Shown: one piece after another, positions 35,592-44,773 of the stretch | Numbering within the stretch: the first letter of the stretch is position 1 | How the letters are laid out: each line of letters opens with the position of its first letter | Assembly (NCBI RefSeq): GCF_037969765.1 | Contig: NZ_CP150207.1 | Location: 1,102,001 to 1,166,000, forward strand | DNA length: 64,000 bases | Reading direction: 5' to 3' | Origin: Paenibacillus sp. FSL W8-0186 | GTDB taxonomy: Bacteria; Bacillota; Bacilli; Paenibacillales; Paenibacillaceae | Notes under the pieces: generated by a model | Told to the model about the DNA's origin: nothing | The model's database searches: none | What the model saw: only the letters and a program-made list of their open reading frames with translations | Made by a program: the position numbers and the translations under genes

Positions 35592-35624
35592 AGCAGCGTC
35601 AGATAAAATCTGGCGCTGTTTGTA
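35592..35624 (+). terminator. Terminator
   Basis: agcgtcagat / atctggcgct stem with an AAA loop, followed by a T-rich stretch. Confidence 0.75.
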
Positions 35625-35715
35625 TTTTTCTCGGCCTATATTTTGCGATAGAAGATGAATTGTTGACTCAGGTTACGTATAATAACGAGAAGAAGTTTTT
35701 TCGGGAGGACGAGCC

Positions 35716-36672
35716 ATGCCAACCACGGCAGGAATACATCATATTACGGCGTTTGTGGGAGATGTTCAGGGGAACGTGGATTTCTACGCAGGCGTCCTCG
35801 GTTTGAGATTGGTCAAGAAGACGGTTAATTTCGATGCCCCAGAGGTGTATCATTTATATTTTGGGAATGAGGCGGGGGATCCAGGAACGATCATGACCTT
35901 TTTTCCGCAAGAAGGCGCGGAGAACGGGATGATCGGGGGAGGACAGGTTGGGGTAACGGTATATGCCGTCCCGCCCGGGGGTCTGCTGTTCTGGCGCAAA
36001 CGTCTGAAAAAGTTCGGGATTCCCTTCATGGACATTTCGCGCTTCGGCGAGGATTATGTGCGTTTCACCGATAATTCCGGTTTGCTGATCGACCTGGTGG
36101 AGCGCGCGGAAGGACCAGCGAGTACATGGTCTTTCAGCGGGGTGCCGCTGCAATATGCGATTAAGGGATTCGGCGGCGCATTGCTGTTCAGCAGCGATAG
36201 CGAGAGCACCGCAAGGGTGTTGGAACTGATACTCGATATGAAGCGGGTCGGCGAGGAAGAAGGGTTGATTCGGTATCAGGCGACGGGCGAGCTGGGCAAT
36301 TGGATCGACTTGAATATGGAGGACATTCCGAGATGCGGCGGCGGTGCCGGAACCGTTCACCATATCGCCTGGCGGGCGAAGGATGACGAGGAACAGGAAG
36401 AGTGGCGGCGGATGATCGAGCAGTGCGGTCTCCGACCAACGCCGATCGTGAACCGCGAGTACTTCAAAGCGCTGTATTTCCGCGAACCGGGCGGCATTCT
36501 GTTCGAGATCGCTACCGATCCTCCAGGGTTTACGATTGACGAGCCGCTGGTGCATCTTGGTGAGAACTTGATGCTGCCGGATCGTTATGAGCCGCATCGC
36601 AGCGCGATTCTTTCTCATTTGAGCAGCTTTCAGGTACGCTCTTTAGAATATGAAGAGGAGGCAGAAGAATGA
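35716..36672 (+). CDS. Ring-cleaving dioxygenase (VOC family, MhqO-like)
   Basis: 318-residue protein made of two vicinal-oxygen-chelate modules. Metal ligands appear as GIHHITAF (about 5-12), TVHHIAWR (about 212) and GGILFEIATD (about 260). YAGVLGLRLVKKTVNFD is typical of the MhqA/MhqE/MhqO group, which is induced by quinones and degrades catechol-type compounds in Bacillus. Overlaps the downstream hydrolase gene by 4 nt (ATGA), reproducing the mhqO/mhqD-type pair. No MhqR-like regulator is seen in the window. Confidence 0.88.
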   Translation: MPTTAGIHHITAFVGDVQGNVDFYAGVLGLRLVKKTVNFDAPEVYHLYFGNEAGDPGTIMTFFPQEGAENGMIGGGQVGVTVYAVPPGGLLFWRKRLKKFGIPFMDISRFGEDYVRFTDNSGLLIDLVERAEGPASTWSFSGVPLQYAIKGFGGALLFSSDSESTARVLELILDMKRVGEEEGLIRYQATGELGNWIDLNMEDIPRCGGGAGTVHHIAWRAKDDEEQEEWRRMIEQCGLRPTPIVNREYFKALYFREPGGILFEIATDPPGFTIDEPLVHLGENLMLPDRYEPHRSAILSHLSSFQVRSLEYEEEAEE

Positions 36673-37280
36673 GGCATTTATTTCACGAAGGCAAGGACAG
36701 GTCGGCGCCGGTGCTGGTGCTCCTGCATGGCACGGGAGGAACGGAGAGCGATTTGCTGCCGCTTGCCGTGGCTCTGTCGCCGGATTCTTCGGTTCTCGGC
36801 ATTCGCGGGAATGTGCTTGAAAACGGGATGCCCCGTTTTTTCCGCCGGTTGGCCGAAGGTGTGTTTGATGAGGAGGATTTGGCGCTGCGGACTCGCGAGC
36901 TGTATGATTTTCTCGATGAATCGGCCGTGAAGTATGGGCTTAATCGGCGTAATTATGTTGCTGTAGGATATTCGAATGGGGCTAATATCGCGGCGAGTCT
37001 GCTGTTTCATTATAATGATGCCCTTAGCGGGGCCGTGCTGCATCACCCGATGGTTCCGCTGCGCAGCGTAGTGCTGCCGGACTTGAAGAACGTTCCCGTC
37101 TTCATTGGAGCGGGGCGAAATGACCGGATGTGTTCCCCGGCCGAGACAGAGGAGCTGAGCAGCCTGCTGGAAGGAGCGGGCGCCAAGCTGACGGTGCACT
37201 GGGAAAATGCGGGACATAGCTTGACCGGAACGGAAATTGACGCGGCGGCTGCCTGGTTCAGACAGGCATTTGCGCTATAA
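36669..37280 (+). CDS. Carboxylesterase / phospholipase-type hydrolase (MhqD-like)
   Basis: 203-residue alpha/beta hydrolase: LLHGTGGTESDLLPLA at the oxyanion loop (about 18-33), nucleophile Ser in VGYSNGANIA (about 99), acid Asp in GRNDRMC (about 157), His in NAGHSLT (about 187). It is translationally coupled to the dioxygenase and likely handles the same quinone or catechol compounds. The substrate cannot be fixed. Confidence 0.87.
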   Translation: MRHLFHEGKDRSAPVLVLLHGTGGTESDLLPLAVALSPDSSVLGIRGNVLENGMPRFFRRLAEGVFDEEDLALRTRELYDFLDESAVKYGLNRRNYVAVGYSNGANIAASLLFHYNDALSGAVLHHPMVPLRSVVLPDLKNVPVFIGAGRNDRMCSPAETEELSSLLEGAGAKLTVHWENAGHSLTGTEIDAAAAWFRQAFAL

Positions 37281-37363
37281 AATGATAAGAGAGCAATCAG
37301 GACTACATTATATTTTCATATAGAGAATTACTAATTTTGCTTATAAGAAGCGGGGAGAAAAGA

Positions 37364-38638
37364 ATGAATCAAACGGAACAAGAAACAGAACAACGTACGG
37401 TAGGCATGGAAGAGATCGTTCGGGCCCATCATGTGCTTAAGGAAGTCGTGGTGCGTACACCACTGCAGCTGGATGCGACATTGTCGGCGAAATACGGCTG
37501 CCGGGTGTTTTTGAAGCGGGAGGATCTTCAGGTCGTCCGTTCTTTCAAAATTCGCGGAGCCTACAATAAAATTCGCAGCCTAAGTCCGGATGAGCTGGAG
37601 AAGGGCATCGTCTGTTCAAGCGCAGGCAACCATGCGCAAGGTGTAGCCTTCTCCTGCAATGCGCTGGGAATTCCAGGCGCTATCTATATGCCGAGCACGA
37701 CGCCCAATCAGAAGGTAAAGCAGGTTAAACGGTTTGGCGGCTCGCATGTGGAAGTTATTTTAACTGGAGATACGTATGACGATGCTTATGAGGAAGCGAT
37801 GAAGGCATGCCGGGATCGCGGCATGACGTTCATTCATCCGTTCGACGATGCGAAGATTGTGGCGGGCAACGGAACGATCGGCATGGAGATTCTGGAGAAC
37901 CTGGATACGCCGGCGGACTATGTGTTCGTAACGATTGGCGGCGGCGGATTGGCTTCGGGGGTCGGCTCATATATCAAGGCGATGAGTCCTGAGACAAAAT
38001 TAATCGGGGTTGAACCGCTGGGGGCTGCCTCCATGAGCGAGTCGTTCAAGCAGGATCAGGTGGTGACGCTAGAGACGATTGATAAGTTCGTAGACGGTGC
38101 AGCCGTGAAGCGGGTCGGTGATTTGAACTATCACATTTGCGCCGAGCTGCTGGACGATATCGTTAAGGTGCCGGAAGGCAAAGCCTGCACAACGATTCTC
38201 GATTTATACAATGATAGTGCGATCGTAGTGGAGCCTGCCGGAGCGCTGTCGGTGTCCGCGCTGGATATGTATAAGGACGAAATCCGCGGCAAAACGGTTG
38301 TCTGCGTCATCAGCGGCGGCAATAATGATATCGACCGCATGCAGGAGATGAAGGAGCGCTCGCTCATTTATGAAGGATTGAAGCATTATTTCATGGTGAA
38401 CTTCCCTCAGCGTGCCGGAGCGCTGCGTGAATTCCTGCAGGACGTGCTGGGGCCAAACGATGACATTACCCGGTTCGAGTATACGAAAAAGCATAATAAA
38501 GAGAACGGACCGGCATTGGTGGGCATCGAACTGAGCGACCCGGCGGATTATGAAGCCTTGATCGGCCGCATGAAAGCAAAGGGGATTACCTATACGGAGC
38601 TGAACCGGGATTTGAATTTGTTTAATTTGTTGATTTGA
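37364..38638 (+). CDS. ilvA: Threonine ammonia-lyase (threonine dehydratase)
   Basis: 424-residue PLP enzyme making 2-oxobutanoate for isoleucine. The PLP lysine is in VRSFKIRGAYNK (about 54), the phosphate loop is SSAGNHAQGVAF, and GGGGLASGVG binds the cofactor. A shorter C-terminal ACT-like domain (about 340-424: NFPQRAGALREFLQ) matches the B. subtilis-type length. ATG 37364 follows ggggag. No T-box or other leader element was found in the short upstream gap. Confidence 0.93.
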   Translation: MNQTEQETEQRTVGMEEIVRAHHVLKEVVVRTPLQLDATLSAKYGCRVFLKREDLQVVRSFKIRGAYNKIRSLSPDELEKGIVCSSAGNHAQGVAFSCNALGIPGAIYMPSTTPNQKVKQVKRFGGSHVEVILTGDTYDDAYEEAMKACRDRGMTFIHPFDDAKIVAGNGTIGMEILENLDTPADYVFVTIGGGGLASGVGSYIKAMSPETKLIGVEPLGAASMSESFKQDQVVTLETIDKFVDGAAVKRVGDLNYHICAELLDDIVKVPEGKACTTILDLYNDSAIVVEPAGALSVSALDMYKDEIRGKTVVCVISGGNNDIDRMQEMKERSLIYEGLKHYFMVNFPQRAGALREFLQDVLGPNDDITRFEYTKKHNKENGPALVGIELSDPADYEALIGRMKAKGITYTELNRDLNLFNLLI

Positions 38639-38748
38639 ACTTGAGTTTAGACTTGGGCTTTGATTTTAGCTTCAATTGGAGTTGGAGCTTGAGTTGGTGA
38701 GTTTGGATCGGCGGAATAATCTGGTTGTAGAACGGAGGTCGGGTGCAG

Positions 38749-39372
38749 ATGGGCATGGATCCAAAATGGCTGGAATGGGCAAAGCAAATTCAGGCGCTTG
38801 CTCAGACCGGGCTTGCCTATACGAAGGATGTCTACGATGTGGAACGTTATGAAGCACTCCGAGAAATCAGCATCGATATTATGAATAGTTATACTGCTGT
38901 GGACCGGGAGATTATTAAACTGTCGTTCGCTAATGAGCGAGGGTATGCTACGCCAAAGGTGGATATTCGCGGCGTTGTGTTCAAGGATAACAAAATACTG
39001 CTTGTACAGGAGAAGCTTGACGGCGACTGGGCATTGCCTGGAGGCTGGGGAGATATCGGGCTGTCTCCTACCGAAGTGGCGGTGAAGGAAATCAAGGAAG
39101 AGTCCGGCTACGAAGCGGTACCGGTTCGTTTGCTCGCTGTTCTGGATAAAAAATTCCATGATCACCCTCCAGAACCGTATCACGTCTATAAATTTTTCAT
39201 TCAATGCAAAATTGTCGGCGGTGAGGCCGCAGAGGGTCTTGAGACGAGCGGCGCGGCTTTTTTTGAGGAAAATCAGCTTCCGAAGCTATCCCTCCAAAGA
39301 AACACAGAGGAGCAGATCAAGATGATGTTCCAATTTCTGAGAAACCCGGATAAACCGGCAATTGTCGATTAG
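38749..39372 (+). CDS. Nudix hydrolase with N-terminal accessory domain
   Basis: 207-residue protein. Residues 1-60 form the helical Nudix_N-type domain (DPKWLEWAKQIQALAQTGLAY). The Nudix box GGWGDIGLSPTEVAVKEIKEESGYEA (about 95-120, split here only by description) has Lys in the usual Arg position of REUXEE, a tolerated change. It hydrolyses a nucleoside diphosphate linked to another group; substrate unknown. ATG 38749 is preferred over GTG 38743 from RBS spacing (ggagg 10 nt away). Confidence 0.88.
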   Translation: MGMDPKWLEWAKQIQALAQTGLAYTKDVYDVERYEALREISIDIMNSYTAVDREIIKLSFANERGYATPKVDIRGVVFKDNKILLVQEKLDGDWALPGGWGDIGLSPTEVAVKEIKEESGYEAVPVRLLAVLDKKFHDHPPEPYHVYKFFIQCKIVGGEAAEGLETSGAAFFEENQLPKLSLQRNTEEQIKMMFQFLRNPDKPAIVD

Positions 39373-39427
39373 AATGAACTGCGGCACTCAGCAGCCTGTT
39401 TGAGCTTAAAGAGTTGTTGCAAATTAA

Positions 39428-39515
39428 AGGCAGCCTACAGCGGCCAAAGTGGACTGTGACCGGATTTATGAAATAGGTTACAGTTCATTGAGCTGGATGG
39501 GCTGCTTTTTTGGGT
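39428..39515 (+). terminator. Long two-part hairpin terminator after Nudix gene
   Basis: Outer arms gcagcc / ggctgc and inner arms ggactgtgacc / ggttacagttc, ending in TTTTTT. Confidence 0.65.
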
Positions 39516-39532
39516 TGTCAGCAAGTTACTAA

Positions 39533-39664
39533 CGGACCGAGGAGCCGCTATTGTCGCAAAATCGAGTACAAACCCAGGCTAACGGACCTGAGAGGCCTTA
39601 TTCAGCTAAAAAGGCTGCTTTAGCCGGTGATTTTTAGCGAATAGGGTCTTCTGTGTCCGTTAGG
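39533..39664. repeat. Dispersed intergenic element (TAACGGA type), copy 2
   Basis: Starts ctaacggaccgaggagccgc and contains a second ctaacggac, then ends tctgtgtccgttag on the opposite strand orientation. The same TAACGGA / TCCGTTA vocabulary as 15976-16163. Confidence 0.65.
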
Positions 39665-39689
39665 TACGGTAATGAGCAGTTTTGTCACA

Positions 39690-40130
39690 GATAGCGTCTA
39701 TGGTGTCCATAAGGTCTCGCCTCTCCATTTACCTCACGTTGAACCCGGTCCATACCCTTCATTACCATTACTTCCATTACTCTTCATTACCTGAATATTC
39801 TCCGTCCCCTATATCCCCTACATTTATCTACGCTATCAACATTACTCTCCATTACTACTACATACCCCTACACTCACCACTCGGCCCTACACTTGCCGCT
39901 CGTCCCTATACTCGCACTAAACTTAATTACCCCTGTACTTTTTCCTACCCATGCGGCTGCACTCAACGGAACGCTCAATGACAGCTTCAGCAATCTACAA
40001 GCTGAGCGAGAGAAGAACCCAATCGATGTCCTATTTTAACTAATCGTCGTGCCATAACAAGCGATAGAACTATTGTTACAATTGTTCCTGTAAGCGTATA
40101 CAGATTGCGCGTGTGTGGTGGCTTAGCACT
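39690..40130. other. Pyrimidine-rich gene-free stretch
   Basis: Strong C/T bias on the plus strand with many TTACC, CATTAC and CCCTACAC phrases. The 99-codon frame through it encodes Tyr/His/Ser/Pro-rich low-complexity sequence and has no RBS, so I treat it as non-coding. Confidence 0.55.
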
Positions 40131-40189
40131 GTTATGGGATGCCAAGGACGTGCTCTAGAGGTTCCCAGGGTTCGAAAGGCTATATAGCT

Positions 40190-40465
40190 CAACGCACGCT
40201 GGGAGTTCCCCAGGTTTGGCAGGCATGTAGCGTAACGCCGCGCTGGGAGTTCCCCAAGTTTGGCAGGCATGCAGTGCAGCGCCGCGCTGGGAGTTCCCTA
40301 GGTTTGGCAGGCATGCAGTGCAACGCCGCACTGGAAAGTTCTCCAGGTTAGGCAGGCATGCAATGCAACGCCGCACTGGAAGTTCTCCAGGTTAGGCAGG
40401 CATGCAGTGCAGCGCCGTACTGGGAGTTCCCCAGGTTTGGCAGGCATGCAGCGCAACGCCACCAG
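40190..40465. repeat. 44-bp tandem repeat array, about six units
   Basis: Units begin gctgggagttccccaggttt and continue ggcaggcatgcagtgcaacg. Corresponding positions are 40201, 40245, 40289, 40333, 40378 and 40422, i.e. period 44 with one 45-bp step. No spacers, so it is not CRISPR. It ends about 190 bp before the sugar ABC permease gene. Confidence 0.9.
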
Positions 40466-40653
40466 TTGGAGGCTCGTAGCGCGTGGAAGCTATGCAGCCA
40501 ACACCCTTATGGGTGGAAGGCGTCGCGCGATGCGATTCACGAGAGGAGCCGGGCAGCTGTACACGACAGATGTGATGAACCCTTCGCCAGTGATCTAGGG
40601 AACGGTTCTTGAAAGCAAGCAGGACAATTGCGATGAGAAAGGGGAGAGCTGCA

Positions 40654-41541
40654 ATGAGAGAGACGGGCTTGAAGCGGCTGACGAGCGGAGCCTTTTTTAT
40701 GGGGCCTGCGCTGTTGATTTTTGCTGCGATTATCATTGTTCCTATCGGGATGAGTATGTATTACAGCTTGTTTCAATGGGATGCGATTTCGGCCATGATT
40801 TTTACCGGAATGGACAATTATACGCGGTTGTTTCAGGACCCGGTGTTATGGATTTCGTTAAAAAATTCGCTGTTCCTCACGTTGGGGGCATTGCTGATCC
40901 AACTGCCGGTCGGGCTGTTTCTGGCGATTCTGCTTGGCTACAAGCTGAGAGGCTCCAATTTTATGAAAACGATCTATTTTACGCCCGTGATGCTGTCGAC
41001 CGCGGTGCTGGGCATCCTGTGGGCGCAAATCTATGATCCAAACTTCGGCCTGCTGAACAACCTGCTGATCAAGCTTGGCCTGCAGAGCTGGACACATGCC
41101 TGGCTTGGGGAGACGGGGACGGCGCTGGCTTCGGTTATTGCAGTCGTTGCCTGGCAGTTTATCGGCTTCTATGTTGTCGTATATTTTGCAGCGCTGCAGA
41201 ATATATCCGACGAAGTGCTCGAGGCCGCGCGGGTTGAAGGGGCCAGCGAATGGAGAATCGTATTCAACATTCAGATTCCGCTCATTTGGGGAACGATTAC
41301 GTTCACGGTGCTGAACTGTGTCATCAACTCGCTGAAGTATTTTGACCTCATCTATATTATGACGGGCGGCGGACCTAACAACTCCAGCGAGGTCATTGCC
41401 AGCTACATGATGAAGAACGCCTTCAAGCTGATGGATTACGGGTATGGAAGCGCCATATCGACCTTCCTGCTGCTGTTCGGGCTGTTCCTGGCGTTGATCA
41501 TTTTCAAATTGCTGAACAAGGGCAGCGCTAAATTCCAATAA
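40654..41541 (+). CDS. Carbohydrate ABC transporter permease (MalF/UgpA type)
   Basis: 295-residue permease with six helices and the EAA loop EAARVEGASEWRIVFNIQIPL (about 202; truncated by one for quoting) that docks the ATPase. ATG 40654 follows aaaggggag; earlier in-frame starts lack an RBS. First of permease-permease-binding protein genes of CUT1 type. No ATPase gene is present, so a shared MsmX/UgpC-type ATPase is implied. Neighbouring GH43 and polyol dehydrogenase suggest xylo- or arabino-oligosaccharides as cargo. Confidence 0.9.
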   Translation: MRETGLKRLTSGAFFMGPALLIFAAIIIVPIGMSMYYSLFQWDAISAMIFTGMDNYTRLFQDPVLWISLKNSLFLTLGALLIQLPVGLFLAILLGYKLRGSNFMKTIYFTPVMLSTAVLGILWAQIYDPNFGLLNNLLIKLGLQSWTHAWLGETGTALASVIAVVAWQFIGFYVVVYFAALQNISDEVLEAARVEGASEWRIVFNIQIPLIWGTITFTVLNCVINSLKYFDLIYIMTGGGPNNSSEVIASYMMKNAFKLMDYGYGSAISTFLLLFGLFLALIIFKLLNKGSAKFQ

Positions 41542-41626
41542 AAAAACATGAGCGGAGGAAGCTGAAACGTTGGCTGAAGATGCTTATGAATAAATTTCAT
41601 CATCCTAAAGAAAGGAGAGGGTCATC

Positions 41627-42523
41627 TTGCTTAGAGCACATGCGGCAGCACATCGTCAACAGCCGAAGACCACGGGAGTAAGCAGCGAACGACGCTTTTT
41701 TGGCCGGAAAACCGCTGTGAAATCCCTGCTGTACGCTATCCTGCTGACTCACCTGGTGTTTACGGGATATCCGTTTGTTTGGATGGTCATCTCATCCTTC
41801 AAGAGCAACAAGGAGTATTTCGCGAATCCGTGGGGATTGCCGTCGGAATGGCGGTTCGACAATTTCGCCAAAGCCTGGAGCGAAGGAATCGGCGGCTATT
41901 TGTTCAACAGCTTGTACATTACGCTGTTCTCTGTGATCGGTCTGCTGATCGTGGCGACCTTGATCGGATTTTATTTTGCGGCCCGTCCTTTCAAAGGCTC
42001 CGGCCTGCTGCTGGGAATGTTCTTTCTAGGCATGCTCATTCCTGTGCACAGCACGCTGATTCCGTTGTTCATGATCTCGAACCGGATCGGCACTTACGAT
42101 ACGTTTTGGGCGTTATTTTTTCCATATATCGCATTTAACCTGCCGGTGGCGGTGTTTCTGTCCTATGGATTTTTCCGGGAGGTGCCAAGGGAGATCGAGG
42201 AGGCGGCAACCGTGGACGGCTGCGGCATATACCAGAGCTTCTTCCGCGTATACTTTCCGCTGGCCAAGCCGGTGCTGGCTACGGTGACGATCGTTTCTTT
42301 TTTCAACATTATGAATGATTTCGTCTTCCCGTTAGTGATGATTTCCAAGGAATCTTTGAAAACGCTGCCGATCGGACTAATGATGTTCAAAGGCAATTTC
42401 AGCGCAGACTATTCACTGATCAGCGCGGCATTAGTTATAACTACAGCCCCGATCCTTATGCTGTACATGTTCCTGCAAAAGTACGTTCACAAAGGGGTTG
42501 TGGCTGGCTCCGTCAAGGGCTAG
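41627..42523 (+). CDS. Carbohydrate ABC transporter permease (MalG/UgpE type)
   Basis: 298-residue second permease with six helices and the EAA loop EIEEAATVDGCGIYQSFFRV (about 188). TTG 41627 follows aaaggagagg by 6 nt. A basic 35-residue N-terminal tail precedes the first helix (SLLYAILLTHLVFTGYPFVW). Forms the heterodimeric channel with the upstream permease. Confidence 0.9.
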   Translation: MLRAHAAAHRQQPKTTGVSSERRFFGRKTAVKSLLYAILLTHLVFTGYPFVWMVISSFKSNKEYFANPWGLPSEWRFDNFAKAWSEGIGGYLFNSLYITLFSVIGLLIVATLIGFYFAARPFKGSGLLLGMFFLGMLIPVHSTLIPLFMISNRIGTYDTFWALFFPYIAFNLPVAVFLSYGFFREVPREIEEAATVDGCGIYQSFFRVYFPLAKPVLATVTIVSFFNIMNDFVFPLVMISKESLKTLPIGLMMFKGNFSADYSLISAALVITTAPILMLYMFLQKYVHKGVVAGSVKG

Positions 42524-42578
42524 GTGCAGGGACAGGCTTGGGTTTATAATAAACATGACAAATCGAGGGGGAACACCA

Positions 42579-43832
42579 ATGAAGAAGGCATTCGCAGTAG
42601 TGATGCTTGCCGTGTTGCTTACCGTTACGGCATGCTCCAATCAAGGGGAGAGCAAGAAACAGGCAGGCGTAAAGGAATTGACAATGTGGAGCATGGAGAC
42701 GCGCAGCCGGGACACGATCGAGCAGTCGATCAAGGAATTCAATGATACGCATCCGGATATTCGTTTGACGGCGGAGTTTTTTGAGGACGAGGCTTTGAAA
42801 ACGAAAATGAAGGTGGCGATTGCGGGCAATCAGCTGCCGGACATCATTACGTACTGGAGCGGGGAAACGTTCGATACGCTGGTGTCCACAAATATGCTGG
42901 GCGATATTACGGACAAGCTGGCCCAGGACGCGGAGTTCAAAGATAACGTGCTGCCGGGCGGACTGGATACGTTCACCTATGAAGATAAGACCTATGCCAT
43001 TCCTGTCTTATTCAGCGGCGTATCGCTCTGGTATAATAAAGAGATCTTCGCCGAGAATGGCTTGACTCCGCCTGCGACCTATGATGAACTTTTAAGTGTG
43101 GTAGATCAGTTGAACGCGAAGGATATTACGCCGATTACGATCGCCGGCAAGGAGCGCTGGCCGATGCTGCACTGGTTCTCTTATCTGGCTCAGCGGGTCG
43201 GTGGAACGGAGCCGTTCGAGAAGGCCAAAAACGGGGAAGCCGATTTCACGCAGGACAGCTTCGTGCAAGCCGGGGAGATGCTAAGAGAGCTGGCCATTGA
43301 TAGAAAGGGATTTGTAAATGGATTCCTGGGACTTGATTATGCCGCTGCGGAATCGCTGTTCGTTAACGAACGTGCGGCGATGTATTTACAGGGAGAATGG
43401 GCAATGGAAGCGTTTTTGAACGATGAGTTTGCGGAGAAGGTAGGTTTCGTGCCGTTCCCTGCGGTCGATGGCGGCCAAGGCAGCATCAACGTGTATCAAG
43501 GCGGCTTTGGCGTAGGCATGGCGATCTCGTCCAAGGCGGATCAGGACGCGGCTTATACCGCGATTCGTTTCCTGTCCAGCCCGGAGCAGAGAAAGGAAAT
43601 TTACGAAGGCGCTAACATCAGCCCGATGAAAAATCCTGGCCTCGACGATTCCAAGATGCATCCGCTTGCTTATGAATACGATAAGTCGATCAGCGACAAT
43701 CTGGAAGGCTTCTTCGGCTATTACGACCAGACGCTTGATGCGAGACGGGCCGACCAATTCCTGGATCTGATGGGCGCTATCGTCGGCCAGAGCAGCAATG
43801 ATGTGAAGGAAGAATTGGCGAAGATTAAGTAA
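42579..43832 (+). CDS. Sugar-binding lipoprotein of ABC transporter
   Basis: 417-residue extracellular solute-binding protein (family 1). ATG 42579 (RBS gaggggg) begins a lipoprotein signal MKKAFAVVMLAVLLTVTAC; Cys19 is the lipidated residue. Residues such as DIITYWSGETFDTL and FSGVSLWYNKEIFAENGL are typical of the fold. Last gene of the transporter set and 56 bp from the permease; captures the sugar at the membrane surface. Confidence 0.92.
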   Translation: MKKAFAVVMLAVLLTVTACSNQGESKKQAGVKELTMWSMETRSRDTIEQSIKEFNDTHPDIRLTAEFFEDEALKTKMKVAIAGNQLPDIITYWSGETFDTLVSTNMLGDITDKLAQDAEFKDNVLPGGLDTFTYEDKTYAIPVLFSGVSLWYNKEIFAENGLTPPATYDELLSVVDQLNAKDITPITIAGKERWPMLHWFSYLAQRVGGTEPFEKAKNGEADFTQDSFVQAGEMLRELAIDRKGFVNGFLGLDYAAAESLFVNERAAMYLQGEWAMEAFLNDEFAEKVGFVPFPAVDGGQGSINVYQGGFGVGMAISSKADQDAAYTAIRFLSSPEQRKEIYEGANISPMKNPGLDDSKMHPLAYEYDKSISDNLEGFFGYYDQTLDARRADQFLDLMGAIVGQSSNDVKEELAKIK

Positions 43833-43844
43833 GGGCGGCGAAAC

Positions 43845-44162
43845 TATAAGTTTGAACTAAAGAATGGATGCGGGCAAGGAAGAAAAATGATTCCGAAGAG
43901 TGAAAGCTTTCTGAAAGAAAGCTGCTCTGGGCGCATAAGCTAGTGATCGACATGTGATGGCCAAAATAGACTTAAACGCCGTTAGCCTTAAGGCTGGTTC
44001 GCAAGCTGGTTCGCAAGCTTAAGCTTGAGGTCGCCTTTGTGACTCTGATTTCTCCCTCTTATGAATCCATCTCATCCAAGAAATCTGGGAGCAAGCAACA
44101 GCGATCGTAGGCACAACTTTTTTTTGTACTTGCCCTACATCCATCTCAATCGTTCAACTTAT
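43845..44162. mobile_element. MITE-like element, copy 1
   Basis: Left end tataagtttgaactaaagaa matches in inverse the right end, which reads ttgccctacatccatctcaa then gttcaacttat. The inner part is about 80-85% like 44435-44700 but has a 50-bp extra section with repeated ggttcgcaagc (about 43960-44020). No protein is encoded. Confidence 0.7.
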
Positions 44163-44434
44163 CTAAATGGATTTATTGTAGTTAGTTTTTGTGACAAAGA
44201 AGGGAAAGTAGATTTAAATGTACTTCAGGTCATTAAAAGAAGGAAAACGGCCAGCATGGATTGGATACTTGATTTTAGGTGCATAAAATCCATCTAAGCC
44301 CCGAAACACCCTTTTAGAGCATTATTAGGTACACGATTTCCATTTAGTATGCGGCATAGCTAAGTGTACAACATCTTTAGTGTACATCGCTTGTATACAA
44401 CAGCTTGTATACACAGCTATAGTGGCACGAGGCT
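44163..44434. other. Spacer between the two MITE-like copies
   Basis: AT-rich, no gene. Multiple TGTACA/TGTATACA motifs (44364-44415: gtgtacaac, gtgtacat, tgtatacaac, tgtatacac) form clustered short palindromes. Confidence 0.5.
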
Positions 44435-44700
44435 TATAAGTTGAACTAAAGAATAGATGCAGGCAAGGGAGAAAAATGATTCCGAAGAGTGAAAGCTTTC
44501 GGAAAGAAAGCTACTCTGGGCGCATAAGCTAGTGACCGCTTTAGGCTGCTTCGGGAGCCATCAGCTTGAGGTCGCCTTTGAGCCCCTGTTTTCTCCCTCT
44601 TATGAATCCATCTCATCCAAGAAATATGGGAGCAAGCAACAGCGATCGTAGGCACAACATTTTTTTGTACTTGCCCACATCCATCTAAGTTCAACTTATA
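44435..44700. mobile_element. MITE-like element, copy 2
   Basis: 266 bp with terminal inverted repeats: left tataagttgaactaaagaat and right ttgcccacatccatctaagt then tcaacttata. Internal gaagagtgaaagctttcgg and gcaacagcgatcgtaggcac are shared with copy 1. Small size, no gene and matching ends fit a non-autonomous transposable element. Confidence 0.75.
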
Positions 44701-44773
44701 AATTTCCAACAAGAAGCTGTACCGTGAAAGCTGCAGGGATGCAGACAACTAGGACGAAATGGAGGAAAATGCG

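Noticed and set aside
39682..39981. 99-codon frame rich in Tyr, His, Ser and Pro
   Set aside because: Low-complexity pyrimidine-rich DNA, no RBS, no homologous motif.
40190..40465. CRISPR array
   Set aside because: Units follow each other directly with no unique spacers, and no cas genes are near.
40139..40612. Frames through the 44-bp repeats on both strands
   Set aside because: Repeat-driven; the same words recur in any frame, and no start has an RBS.
44061..44297. 78-codon frame inside the MITE-like region
   Set aside because: Crosses the element end into spacer DNA, lacks an RBS and any motif.
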